Assembly (NCBI GenBank): GCA_004194705.1
Contig: SADC01000215.1
Span: forward strand, 108,738-172,737
From: Ditylenchus dipsaci
Taxonomy: Eukaryota > Nematoda > Chromadorea > Rhabditida > Anguinidae
Length of the DNA stretch: 64,000 nt
Direction: 5' to 3'
The position numbers and the translations under genes are program-made. Each line of letters starts with the position of its first letter. The stretch's first letter is position 1. Shown piece after piece: positions 1 through 11,600 of the stretch. The notes under the pieces were generated by a model, which worked only from the letters and a program-made list of their open reading frames with translations, did not search any database and was not told where the DNA came from.

Positions 1-75
1 GGGCTGTTCTTTCCTCTGTCTCCTGGCAATGTCTTCTTTCCCACACTTCCTTTGCTTCTTCCTCTGTTAGCTTTT
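1..75 (-). CDS. Possible 3'-cut exon edge, unidentified
   Basis: Read on the minus strand, the first 75 bases give an open, highly charged segment containing EEEAKEVWERRHCQETEER. It is preceded by a possible AG acceptor near 80. Base composition is richer in GC and purines than the flanking DNA, which is how exons look elsewhere in this window. The reading is cut by the window edge, so no family can be assigned. The plus strand is also open here (a hydrophobic frame from 52 to 312), which weakens the call. Confidence 0.25.
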
Positions 76-445
76 TACTGGCATGGTTTTTTGCTAGCCG
101 CAGGGCCAATTTCAATAATAGCTATTTTCGAGATGCCTTTTGACACCTTAGTTTTGTTTCTTATGACTGCAGGTTGCTTTTGGTATCAATTTGCAAAAAT
201 TTCCTCCAAGAGAGCCAACCTTGAGGATCTCTATCTCCGGGAAAAGTTCGACAGACACAAAATTTGTCTTATGTTGTTGGAATATACCATCTGCGAAAAA
301 TATTATTTATAGGTTTAAATAGAAATATACCATCTAATCTTTTTTTAAACATATTTTGATAAATTTCATTCGACTGTCATAAATATCTCAACGATATGTC
401 ATTAGAAAGCTCGTAATCTGCACTTTTTTTGCACATAAATCAGAT

Positions 446-678
446 TACCGTATTTCCTCTAATAATCGCGCAAGCTCTAATAAGCGCGCACCCTCTACTC
501 TGAGGGCTTGTATCTCAGCTCAGAGAAATTTTTCTGCAAAGCTGTTTAATGCATTTTCTTAACTCCCACGAGCTCTACCGATTCCACTTTTTAGATTTTG
601 GTTGAGCACGCGAAATTTTTCAGATTTTTGGGGTTGGAAAAATAAGCGCGCCGGCGCGCTTATTAGAGGAATACGGTA
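446..678. mobile_element. MITE with TACCGTATTTCCTCTAATAA ends
   Basis: Inverted ends read CCGTATTTCCTCTAATAATC on the left and the complement (TTATTAGAGGAATACGG) on the right, each flanked by TA. Next to each end lie GCGCGC-type words. Relatives in this window are at 15728-15975, 35742-36612 and 48797-48955. It carries no coding capacity and is probably a non-autonomous DNA transposon. Confidence 0.6.
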
Positions 679-1348
679 ATCTATCAAAGAAATTGACATG
701 ATCTACCCTTCTGAACTTGCGTAGGAAAAATCGTGACACTGATGGTTCACAAGGGCACCATACTTCCTAGAAGAAACTTTTTTTTTACAATTTTTCTTTC
801 AGCATCGTGTTCCCCTTGAAATTCTGCACAAGACGCACCCATTGTAACCAACGGCCTCTAGAATGTTAAACCGAAGCCTTAGCCACTTTTTTCTCTTTTA
901 AAAGCAACAAATTCTTAAAACAACCATCGAAAACTCAGTTTTGTCATTATTGGCTGTTCCTGGTGTCTAACAAATTCCCATCTTTCCTTTTTTTTGTTTT
1001 TTCTTCAAGTACCCAGTTTTTTATATCAATATGTAATCACAATTCTTGTCTTTCATTTCGCTCTCAAAAAGAGAGAAAAAATACCATTTCATTACAGCTA
1101 AAATTCAAAAAAATTCGAATCTGTCCTAAAAGGCGGACAAATTCTTAAATTAGGTGGTACATTTCTCATATACCCTTGTTCACATTTATTTTCTGCCGTC
1201 AATAAGCTGTTATTCTGCTCTTGTAAGTTGTTAAAACTTTTTGGGAAGCATTTATTTGAAAAAAAAGTTGCGGAAACGTGCAATTTGTCCCAATTTGTTT
1301 ATTTTTCTGTGTGTGGGGTACTTGAATGGATTTATGCAACCCCCACGT
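679..1348. other. No gene seen
   Basis: AT-rich sequence with short open frames on both strands and no splice-linked coding signal or recognisable repeat. Confidence 0.5.
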
Positions 1349-1357
1349 CTCTAAAAA

Positions 1358-2278
1358 GGGTAATATTTAATAATGCCCCTAATTGCTGAAAAATGCCCCC
1401 TAATTGCTGAAAAATGCCCCTAATTGCGGGAAGAATGCCCCCTCATTGGAATTGTCCCCTAATTACTGAAAAATGCCCCCTAATGCGGGAAGAATGCCCC
1501 CTCATTGGAATTGTCCCTAATTACTGAAAATGCCCCCTAATTGCGGGAAGAATGCCCCCTCATTGGAATTGTCCCCTAATTACTGAAAAATGCCCCTAAT
1601 TGCGGGAAGAATGCCCCCTCATTGGAATTGTCCCCTAATTACTGAAAAATGCCCCCTAATTGCGGGAAGAATGCCCCCTCATTGGAATTGTCCCCTAATT
1701 ACTGAAAAATGCCCCCTAATTTCTGAAAAAACGCCTCTAATTTTCTGAAAGATGCCCCTAATTTTTTTCTCTCGTCGTTTTTAGTCAAAATTTTGCGAGA
1801 ATTCAATTTTCTAGTCATAAAATAACTTGGATTGGTTAGAATAACACCCTGGAATGGCCAGAAGCCCCTGAAAAATGGTTTTTTGGCGGTTGACTGTAGG
1901 GGGAGGGGGTTTAATTTTTTTGCGAAAATATGATTGAGCGAATCAGAATTCCGGTCCGATCGCCTGAACCACTCAGAATTTCATCCGAACCACTCAAAAC
2001 CACCATAAACCTGGAATTCTGAGCGATTGAGCCCATCGGACCGGAATTCTGATTCGCTCGATCGAATTTTCGCAAAATGTTTACCCCCCCCCCCTTTTAG
2101 TAAAACCCCCGAAAAACCAACTTTCAGGGCTTCTGGCCATTTCGGGGCGGGATTCTGACCACTTCGTTATTTTTTGACTAGAAAATTTGAATTCCCGCAA
2201 AATCTAGACTTAAAACGACGAGAGAAAAAAAAATAGGGGGCATTTTTCAGTAATTAGGGGCAAAATTAAATACCACCC
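1358..2278. mobile_element. Foldback element with tandem-repeat arm, MULE-like 9-bp TSD
   Basis: The ends are GGGTAATATTTAATAATGCC and, inverted, GGGTGGTATTTAATTTTGCC. Flanks CTCTAAAAA (1349-1357) and CTCTAAAAC (2279-2287) match at 8 of 9 bases, the duplication length of Mutator-like elements. The left arm holds the tandem array at 1379-1730. The inner palindrome around 1930-2070 (GAATTCCGGTCCGATCG-like) is related to the core at 16440-16600. No transposase is present. Confidence 0.65.
1379..1730. repeat. About five tandem copies of a ~60-bp unit
   Basis: Each unit holds AATGCCCCCTAATTGCGGG, then AAGAATGCCCCCTCATTGG, then AATTGTCCCCTAATTACTG. Copies differ by one-base changes in the C and A runs. 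The array lies in the left arm of the 1358-2278 foldback. The right arm has one unit-like piece near 2235-2262, so the array has grown on one side only. Confidence 0.85.
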
Positions 2279-2625
2279 CTCTAAAACTCAGAGTTTTGAT
2301 AATTTTTTACGTTGCCGTAGTATTATTTACATTAATATTTATTGCTTTTTTTTGCTCGATTTCTAAAATAATTTGAATTTTCGGATGCTATGGTACAATT
2401 CTACACAAATTTATTGCAAGAAAATTCAGAAAAGAGGTGTTTGATAGCACTGTCATCTGGTTTAATGCATTGGAAAGGGCATTTTATTTTCTAATTTGTA
2501 TTTTTGGGTAAAAAAAGATCATATGGGCTACAATAGTTCACTACAATAAATACTTACATACAATCAATGGTTATTTTTGACAAATTTCGGCCTCTACTTT
2601 TTCACTTGCAATAATCCTTGTAACC

Positions 2626-5600
2626 ATGAACAATCCAACCCATTCTGGAAGGAATGCATTCAGGAGAGTCAGCGGTCGAGACTTGGTTAAAGATTTGGGT
2701 TTGTTCCTTTTATTATAAATTTTAAATTGCAAATTTTTTTATTCGAAAATATTTATACTACATTAGACTTCTTTGCGTTTAATGTAACTGGAAAAATGGG
2801 TATCTGACTAAAACTTTTTGAGTTTTTGCATGTCAAATTATGTTGGAAAACAAAATGTAAAGATGGTCATATCGAAATTTGTCACAAATGTTAGTGATTT
2901 TGACGCCAATTTTTTGTTTTTTTTTCTTATAAAAAAAGCTTTTTCTGAATTCCAGCTATTTGAGGTGAAAATTAGCTTTTGGGTCAACCAATTTTTTTTT
3001 TGGAAAAGTATCATTAAAAGGACAATAAACCTCGAAAATTCGTTTTGCATGAAATTTTTCTTGTTCAATATACGGCTTGAGTTCAGAATCCCCCCCCCAC
3101 GGGGACTGATCAGATGGAGGAGATAACATCATATTCGTGTTTCTCGACCCGATTTCATGAGAAAGCCGGCTGTTTTTTTAGTTCTGAGAAAAAAAAATTT
3201 TTTCGAACCACAGGGGGGGTATCATGGTTTTTAGTCAAAATTTGAAAATTTAAATTGGCGCCTTTTGAATTTTAAAGGAATAAGGCTGTATAGGGAGAGG
3301 AAGGAACAAAAGGGGGCCACTAATCATAGAAGGCTCACTAACAAGAAGATGTTGAACATAGTTTTGAATACTGGGGCCTACCGCATAAATAAACTCTGGT
3401 ATGCATGCTTTTTCATGCATCCAGAGTCATTTTCGAGTGATTTGTGTCTAAGGTATGTGGGTGTGCGCATCTCAACTCCAAGCCCCAAGCCCCCTGCGCC
3501 CCCGAAGGGGGCGCAGGGGGCTTGAGAGTTAGAGATGCGCGCACTCACTTACCTTAGACATGATTCCGAGAATAACTCTTGACCATAAAATGCATATAGA
3601 GTCTCTTTTTGCCACGGCCCAGTTGAAAAACATGGTGAGGCAATCGAAGAATACAAACATTTCAATTTCTGACGTTCTGCCATAAAAGTGGCCCCCTTTT
3701 ACTCCCTTCCCCTCCCAATACAGCCCTTAATCCCTTTTAAATTCAAAAGGCGCCAATTCAAATTTTTCAAATTTTGACTAAAAAACATGATACCCCCCCT
3801 GTGGTTCGAAAAAATTTTTTTTTCTCAGAATTAAAAAAACAGCCGGCTTTCTCAGGAAATCGGGGTCGATAAACACGAATATGATGTTATCTCCTCCATC
3901 TGATCAGTCCCGTGGGGGGGGGGGGATTCGAAACTGCAACCCAATATACTATTGGCAGCATATAAATTGATGTGGTGGTCGTTGTTAGGTTGGCTGGTCA
4001 GCCCCATGCTGCTCATCTTAAAGTCTAATATAAAATGCAAATTTGTTGTTGCCACAACACCATCCTTTTTCAACCTAGAAAAGGGTGGCAGTAAAGATGA
4101 TGTGGTATTTTGATTAATGATGCAGCAGATTTTGGCAGTTTTTCTCGCAACACTGAAAGCTGCATACTATCCATTTAGAAAATTTTATTTTTGTCATCTA
4201 AAATTGGCTGTGCTAGGTTAAAACCTTAATTTGGCTGTCTTAAAAAGACAGACAGTGACATAGTTTTGTCGACTGGCCTACGCATGAATAAGCTCTGGTA
4301 TGCATATATTTTCATGCATCCAGAGTCACTTTCCAGTGATTTGTGTCTGGGGTATGTGGATGTGCGCATCTCAACTCCAAGCCCCCAAGCCCCCTGCGCC
4401 CCGAAGGGGCTTGAGAGTTAGAGATGCGCACACTCACTTACCTTAGACATGATTCCGAGAAAAACTGTTGATCGAAAAATGCATATAGTGGCTCTTTTGC
4501 AAAGCTTCGGTGATCAAAACGGGGTAAAAACTATAAAATGACCAAAAACCATAGAGTGGGCTAAGGCAAAAATGGACCAAAAACCACGTGGGGGGGGGGG
4601 GGCAAGGCAGTGGAACTTTTTTTTTCGAAAAATGACCTTCCCACATTTTTTTGCCGTTTCTATCGTTTTCAATGCATATAAAATACTTAGATCTCAAAAA
4701 CGCATTTTTGGCTACCCCAAATAGTGTACTCCTGCCTAATTCAATTACATGATTTTACCTTTGGGTATTTTTTGCACCTGATATCTCTACTTAATATAAC
4801 TGCAACATAGAAGGTCTTCATAAAAATCAGAGTTCTCATGAAAAGTATTAAACCAGGAATTACCCATTCCTCAAAGCCGAAAATTGACTTATAACCGGGC
4901 ATTGGCTATCCAATGAGACCAAGACCATGTAGCTCTGAGGGGTAGGACGCCAAATTTTTTGATAAAATTTAAGATTTTTATTTCAGCAAGCAGAAATGTT
5001 TTCTTTAAATTGTTGAGCAGAAAAAATAATTTAGGTTATTTTCTAAAGATTCGAGTATGAAAGAGGACTAAAAAGTGCTGATTTATTTATCGAGTGAAAA
5101 ACTAGCTGGCGTGGTTCCCTTGTTAGTCAAAAGTCTCAATTTTTGTCCATAGCCTTGAAAGAGGTGTTGATATGCGCAACAATGATGTTGTAAACATTAG
5201 CGCCCATTTGGAGTGTTATCCTGCTTACTAATAGGCACTCAAAAGTGGTGGCAGCAGCACTAACTAATGGCAACAATCTCGTCATGTGCTCTTTTTGGTG
5301 GCTGGATTTCGTGCTCTACTTGTCTTCTTCTCCAGTGCTTCCTCCTATTCCTGGGTCGATATTTATATTATGGGCTGGGGGGAGATTTACTTGCTCAGCA
5401 AATGCAAGAAATTGTTTTGGGGATTCACTAGTTTTGTTCTTGGCCCTGTGGCTCTGCTTGGTTTATGCCAGACCAAGATTTCTTTACTCAAGTTTGGCAC
5501 ATTCTCCTACTCAGCTGCTTTTAATAGTAATTGTTCCTGGTTGGTGGGGAGTAGGCGAAAGGGATTAGCCAATAATGGACTTTACAATCTGCTATTTATA

Positions 5601-8600
5601 TTCCCCTTTTAACTTTGGGGTTTTTTTTTGATAAATTAGTTGCGTGAGAAGGTTATTTGGTCACTCTCGGTATAAAAGGCCAATCACAAAAGAATTTGGA
5701 TAAACAAATTCCATGTTACAGTTTACTCTGAATTAACTGTAACCCAAAAAACTCGTTCCCACCTAGGTCCGACACTTTTTCACCCCGATTTTTGAAAACT
5801 TTCATAAATGTGATTGGTCAGTCTAGTCGAAAATCGTAAGGATACCGATTTTGCCAGTCGTTTTTGTGAATGGCAGCAGTTTTGTCGAAAAGACCTGCGC
5901 CTCTCAATTTAATATACCGAAAAAAGCCAATAAGCGTCGGTCTTTCTAGAAAAACCATTGTTATTTATAAAAATGACCGACGCGATCGGAATCTTTGCAA
6001 TTTAGCCTTGGAAAAGTTAAGCCTTTTTGTTCTTGCAAATCAGGCTGACAAATCAGATTTGGTCAAAATTTTCAAAAATAGAGGTAAAAAAGTGTCAAAG
6101 CTTAGGCGGGAACGGCCCTATACTATTTGAGGTACCATATTTTGCCTTGGTCCCGTTGTTGTTTTTCTCATATATATTTTTTCTCTCCCATTGCTGCATT
6201 GTACCCTTATTATTTTTATGTTACTTTTTTCAATTTTTCGACCAAAGATAAAAAAAATGACATGAAAATAATAAGAGTACAATGCAACAATGGAAGAGAA
6301 AAATATATTAGAAAAACCACAGGGGGTCCAAGGCAAAATATGGACCTCAAATAGTATAGGGCCGCGGGAACGCACTTGAGGGGTGTTTAAAATCGATAGT
6401 AGTCTGTATTTCACAACAAAACTGCGCTGTAAAATATATAACCTATCTTTTGAATACCGGTATCTCTGTCAGAATTCCAAATCAACCGATCTCCTATGAA
6501 TCAAGTATTTGCCTTTAGAAGCGATGGACATGGATGAAATCAGACGGCAGCAATTTGCCATGCGCTCCTTCACTGATTCTGTAGAAGTGGATGACCTGCC
6601 TTTACCTCCAGTAGCTAGTCATCTGGAGAGGAGACTAACCGCTACTAGTGAAGAGGGCGCTTGCTGGCCCGACAATGGAGGGGATTGGCCAGGAGAATTA
6701 GGTATTGGTCAAGGCATGCATTCCAGTAGCACCAACAACACCATCGACACCATAATTGAGGTGGTATTGGTTCTCAACATTACCGTACACTAGTCCTGGA
6801 TATTTAGATGAAGTTGCCAAGAGGTGAGGAATCCGTGGACCAGCAGTTGGGAGAGACCCAGAAATATGTAATGAGTGTGCCAGGCCCTGGACATGTCGAC
6901 CAGGAAATGGAATTGCACAAAAGCTTGTTGACTGAGAGTGCGGAGACACCGGGTACTACCAGCAGCGATGAAATGGAATCTCTGGCTGCTGTGCAAGCCC
7001 TCATGGACACTGCTGGCCAATGGGACACAAGTGGGTGGCTAGAGTCAGGGTCCCGCCTAATTTAGAATTGTTATTCTTAATATCTATATCTCCACCTATG
7101 AAAACAACGAAAAATGGGCAGTAGGCGAAGCGCTATATTTTATTCGTCCGCCACTTAAAAGGCTGTTGATAGTCACGAAACATAATTTTTGGATGAAAGT
7201 GACACGTAAACGAGAATTCTCCCATCAATTCTCCTCCTTCCCCACATAAAAAAGAATATCCCCAGATATGTATCGGCTCATTTATAAACGTTGTCGTTGT
7301 CGTCGTCGTTGTCGTTGGAAAAAATGTTTGTAAAGGCACTTTTACGCCAATGCCAATGACGACCTATTTATAAAAAATCCAACGACAAGGCCACCGACAA
7401 CGCTAACGACAACGAAAATTTTTCTTCCAAATTAGACAAATTACACTTTAAGCCTTTGCACTTTAAGCCAGAATTTTAAGGATTAACTATATTCTCCTTT
7501 TGTTTTCCCTCGAAATCTCGACTGAAAATGCGAAATTTGACCAATTTGGAATAAAAATTTCGTTGTCCTTGGCGTTGTCGTCGTCGTTGGCGAAAAATAG
7601 CGTTTTATACAAAAATATATTCCACGACAACGTTTGTAAATAAGCCATACACCAGACAATAGATAAGGCCTCCGGATAAACCCGAAGGCTAGCTCCAAAA
7701 ATTTATGTGCCCAACACTCCGAAGAGGTCGGAACTACTCAAGTACCTTTCAATACCTAAGGATCTGATGATCAAAGTAACGAGAAACTTTTAACTACTTA
7801 TACAAAACTGACCTCAACAACTTGCTGGGTTTAATACTCTTTGGTCTTTGCCAAATACTTCCTCTCGTTTTTTTCTGGAGGACAACAAAAACAGGAAAAA
7901 GGCGGCCTTATTCAGAGTGTTGGTGTTGTCTTCTTGCGATTTTATTTTTTGTAACAATCTTTAGAGAACTATTTTATGTGGCACTTATACATGACAAGTA
8001 TATTTTATTACTATGTGAAAAGTTCGGCACTCTTTCAAGTGGCCGAAAAACATCGCAGCGCAACATCGCAGAAAGGTAAAACCGATACTCTAGTCAAAAT
8101 ACCCCCCCCCCTATTGTCTGTCCCCCTTTAAAAACAAGCCAAATTCGAGGAAAATAATGAAAAATTCCAATTTTCCCCGCCTTTACGTATTATTTATTTA
8201 TTTTCCTTTATATTGCAGTAAATTGCTCTATTTTTTACTTGAAACTAAATGTCTTCAAGTACAAATTTTTTATGAGAGATTTAACCATCTCAACTATCTG
8301 AGAAAGACAAAGATTAAACCATGTAGGGCAAACAATTCCAGTAGTCCAAGCAATCTTCAAGAAAAAATAGTAGTGGGCTGGTAAATTATTCCCAATTACC
8401 AACTTCTAAACTTCAGATTCACCCAGACAATGCAGAAGTCCCAGCAATCAAAATGATCTCTTAGATCAAAATGCCATTCGCCAAGAGTTCAATCGGGTAG
8501 CTACACAAAGACCAAGACCTACCACCCCTACCTCCTGGTCAGCCCTGGAGAGTTATGTAATTGAGAGGGACAGCAGCAATAAAAGCAGGGATGTGGAGTC

Positions 8601-11600
8601 AGCCTTTGTGCCTATTTCTGAGAGAATGCCTCCTGATTGTGGTGCTAAAATAAAGGTGGCTTTGCCAGGCCAAAGAGATGGATCTCCTCATTCAGGTGAG
8701 TCTTTATTGACTTGGTGTGGTGTTGGTGCATGGAAATTATTTGGAATTTAAGGCAGCTTTCGAGGAAGACAGTCGTCAATGTCATGGAGCGACTTCTACG
8801 AGACTATGGCTGGTCAACAACAGGTTGGAAAAAATTTGAAAAAGTTGCGGCAAGTCTGCAGTGGAATTTCCGAATAGTTCACCCTGGGGGTAATCGAAAA
8901 TCGACTATATATAGGAAGGACCCCTGAAAAACGAATTGAAATAATCGAAAACCAGAAACTAAGGTACAGCCCGTTCATGAACCGGTAATTCTCGATTTAC
9001 ACTGTAATCCACACATCTCTAAATCTCCGGAAACCCTCAAACTAATACAAAATTAGTTAGAGCTCCCGTTCTGTGTGGTATATAAAGCGCCTGCAGATAA
9101 TTTTTTTTGACTGACTTAGGATAAACACTTACTCATCTTGAGCCAGATTTTACCCCCTTGACAACTGTATGTTAATAACTGTAGACTTTCTCGTAGAATA
9201 TATGAGAAATTTTTATTCTAATCTGACTCAGGATGAGTAGCTGCTTTTCCTGAGTCAGAAAAAAGCCATGGGACAGAAAAAATTCAAAAAATTTAAAAGG
9301 CCAAAAGTCAGAAATTAAAAAAAGTTGATTTGAAAGCGCTTTATATTATGTCGAAACAATATTTTCCCTATTTTCCCTGCGGTGCGGGCCGTCTACCTAC
9401 CCGGCAGTGAAGATGAATCTGGCCCAAAGAACAGGGGAGATAGAAAATTATGTTTCTGACATCATGTACCAGACAGGGATGAGCATTTTGCCTTTTTAAA
9501 AATAAAAAAGTGCAAAAATTTTGCCCTTTTTTTGCCCTAAAAGACAATTTTTGTTTTTCATGCAAATCGCCGTTTTAGGGCCATTTGCCTAAAAAGTGCA
9601 ATTCGCCTTGCAAAAATTGCCTTTTGGGGCAAAAAAGAGCAAATTTTTTGCCCTTTTCAATGTACAAAAGCAAAATGTTCATCCCTTATACCAAAGACTG
9701 AGTCAATCTGCACTTACAGAATCTAGAAATCACGTCAGGACAATAAATGATCATGGTTTAAAAGTTTCAGAAACTTTTTGACCGTTTTATTTTTGGTTAT
9801 TTGAGACTTTAACTAATGATATACGGTGCGTAGCCTTTTGGCCCTTTTCCCATTTGGGAAAAAAGGGGCCAAACGCCTTAATAAGGCGTTTGGCCCCTTT
9901 TTTCCCGAATTTCAAATTTTTTATGTGGCGCCATTTCAAACTCGTCATAATTTTGTTATTTAGTGTGGATAATAAATTTGTACAGTGGGGCCTTGATGCT
10001 TTCATTGTTTTTTCTCGATGATAGGCATGCTCCCAAAACGGACTGCCAACCGATTCGTTACAAAAACTGATTCGTTACACCGATTCGTTACACTGACGAT
10101 TCGTTACACCGATTCGTTACATTGACGATTCGTTACACCGATTCGTTACAGAAAAAATATTTTTTTGACCAAAAATCGACTTTTTGACTTGGGGACCAAG
10201 GTAAACCACCTGGATACCGTTTTTATTCATTAAAAAGGTATTATTTTACCTGCCTGCCTTCGGCAGGCACCCTAATTCAATAGGAAGCCCTTTGGGGGTA
10301 CATGGTCCGGGATAAGGGCTGACCCTTCGGGGTACATTGTCCGGGCCAAGGGCTGACCCTTTGATTGCTCATAATAGAAGGTGGTTTACCTTGGTCCTCC
10401 AAGGCAAAAAGTCGATTTTTGGTCAAAAAAATATTTTTCTGTAACGAATCGGTGTAACGAATCGTCAATGTAACGAATCGGTGTAACGAATCGTCAGTGT
10501 AACGAATCGGTGTAACGAATCGTCAGTGTAACGAATCGGTGTAACGAATCAGTTTTTGTAACGAATCGGTTGTATACCCCCAAAACGCCCTGGTCCCATG
10601 TTTTTTGCCTCGGTACCCTGTTGATTTTTTTGGGAGCACCCGATTCTGCACTAGAACCGGCATGAAGATGTCGGAACAAAAATAAAAGCGGTGGCCAGTG
10701 TTTTTCTTTTCGGAACGGATGAAGTTGCTGTAGCCTTCATTTGTTTTTTCGTATAGTATCAAAAGAACTGAATAAGACCAAAAAACTTTATTCCTTTAAC
10801 CATAACATATCAATTCAAGCAAACATAATACCAACCATAATATCAATAACAAAGAGGTTATAAACGGAAATGTCCTATTCTTTCATTTCTTGTCTGACAT
10901 CTAAACAAGAACAAACACTGGAGACATAGTGACCATTATCAAAATTAGGGCTGATGACTTTAATATTCCGCTCCACTCTCAATTTTTTTAAGATACGAAT
11001 TTCCGAAAGAATACACACTAGGTTGCCGAATTATCAAGGCGCCAGTGTTCAAATTGATTATCCACACTAAATAACAAAATTATGACGAGTTTGAAATGGC
11101 GCCACATAAAAAATTTGAAATTCGGGAAAAAAGGGGCCAAACGCCTTATTAAGGCGTTTGGCCCCTTTTTCCCAAATGGGAAAAAGGGGCCAAACGCCTC
11201 TACGCGGATATTACGTCATTTATAAGTAGACTTTTTAATTATCGAAAATGCTATGAAATTCATATGTGTGCATGCGTGTGCTTATTTCAATTAACAAGGG
11301 AGGGACCCTGACTGTGACCTGGGAAATTCTTATTCTGCGTATTCTTGTAAAGCGTAGCCAAATCCCCTGTAAATCTGGTTCCCCAACTATGAAAACTAAC
11401 AAAATTTTCAGGAATGACCCATGGCCCATGGGTCGGTTATAAAAAAACCATGATATGGGTATTGAGGTGTTTTTAGAACTTTGAGTAACCCTTGTACCAT
11501 ATTTTGTGGACCTTTAGATCTGGGGAGCCATATTCGTCAAGAAATTGGGCATGCTCCACTAGTATTCACAGAAAAAATTTCATCGAAGTTGCCCCAGGTC

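Larger units (their letters stand above)
9825..11206. mobile_element. Outer foldback hosting the element at 10041
   Basis: Inverted arms of about 190 bp contain GGGGCCAAACGCCTTAATAA, GTGGCGCCATTTCAAACTCG and TATTTAGTGTGGATAA. The left arm is at 9825-9990 and the right at 11045-11206. Each arm also holds its own hairpin of GGCGTTTGGCCCC. Confidence 0.7.

Noticed and set aside
5245..5612. Two overlapping ~107-codon hydrophobic frames
   Set aside because: Both frames are open over the same bases, which points to composition rather than coding; neither has a family motif or splices in phase into stonin.
10041..10578. CRISPR-like array of short regular repeats
   Set aside because: The repeats are in two facing inverted arrays with no unique spacers, flanked by a 9-bp target duplication, in a eukaryotic intron.
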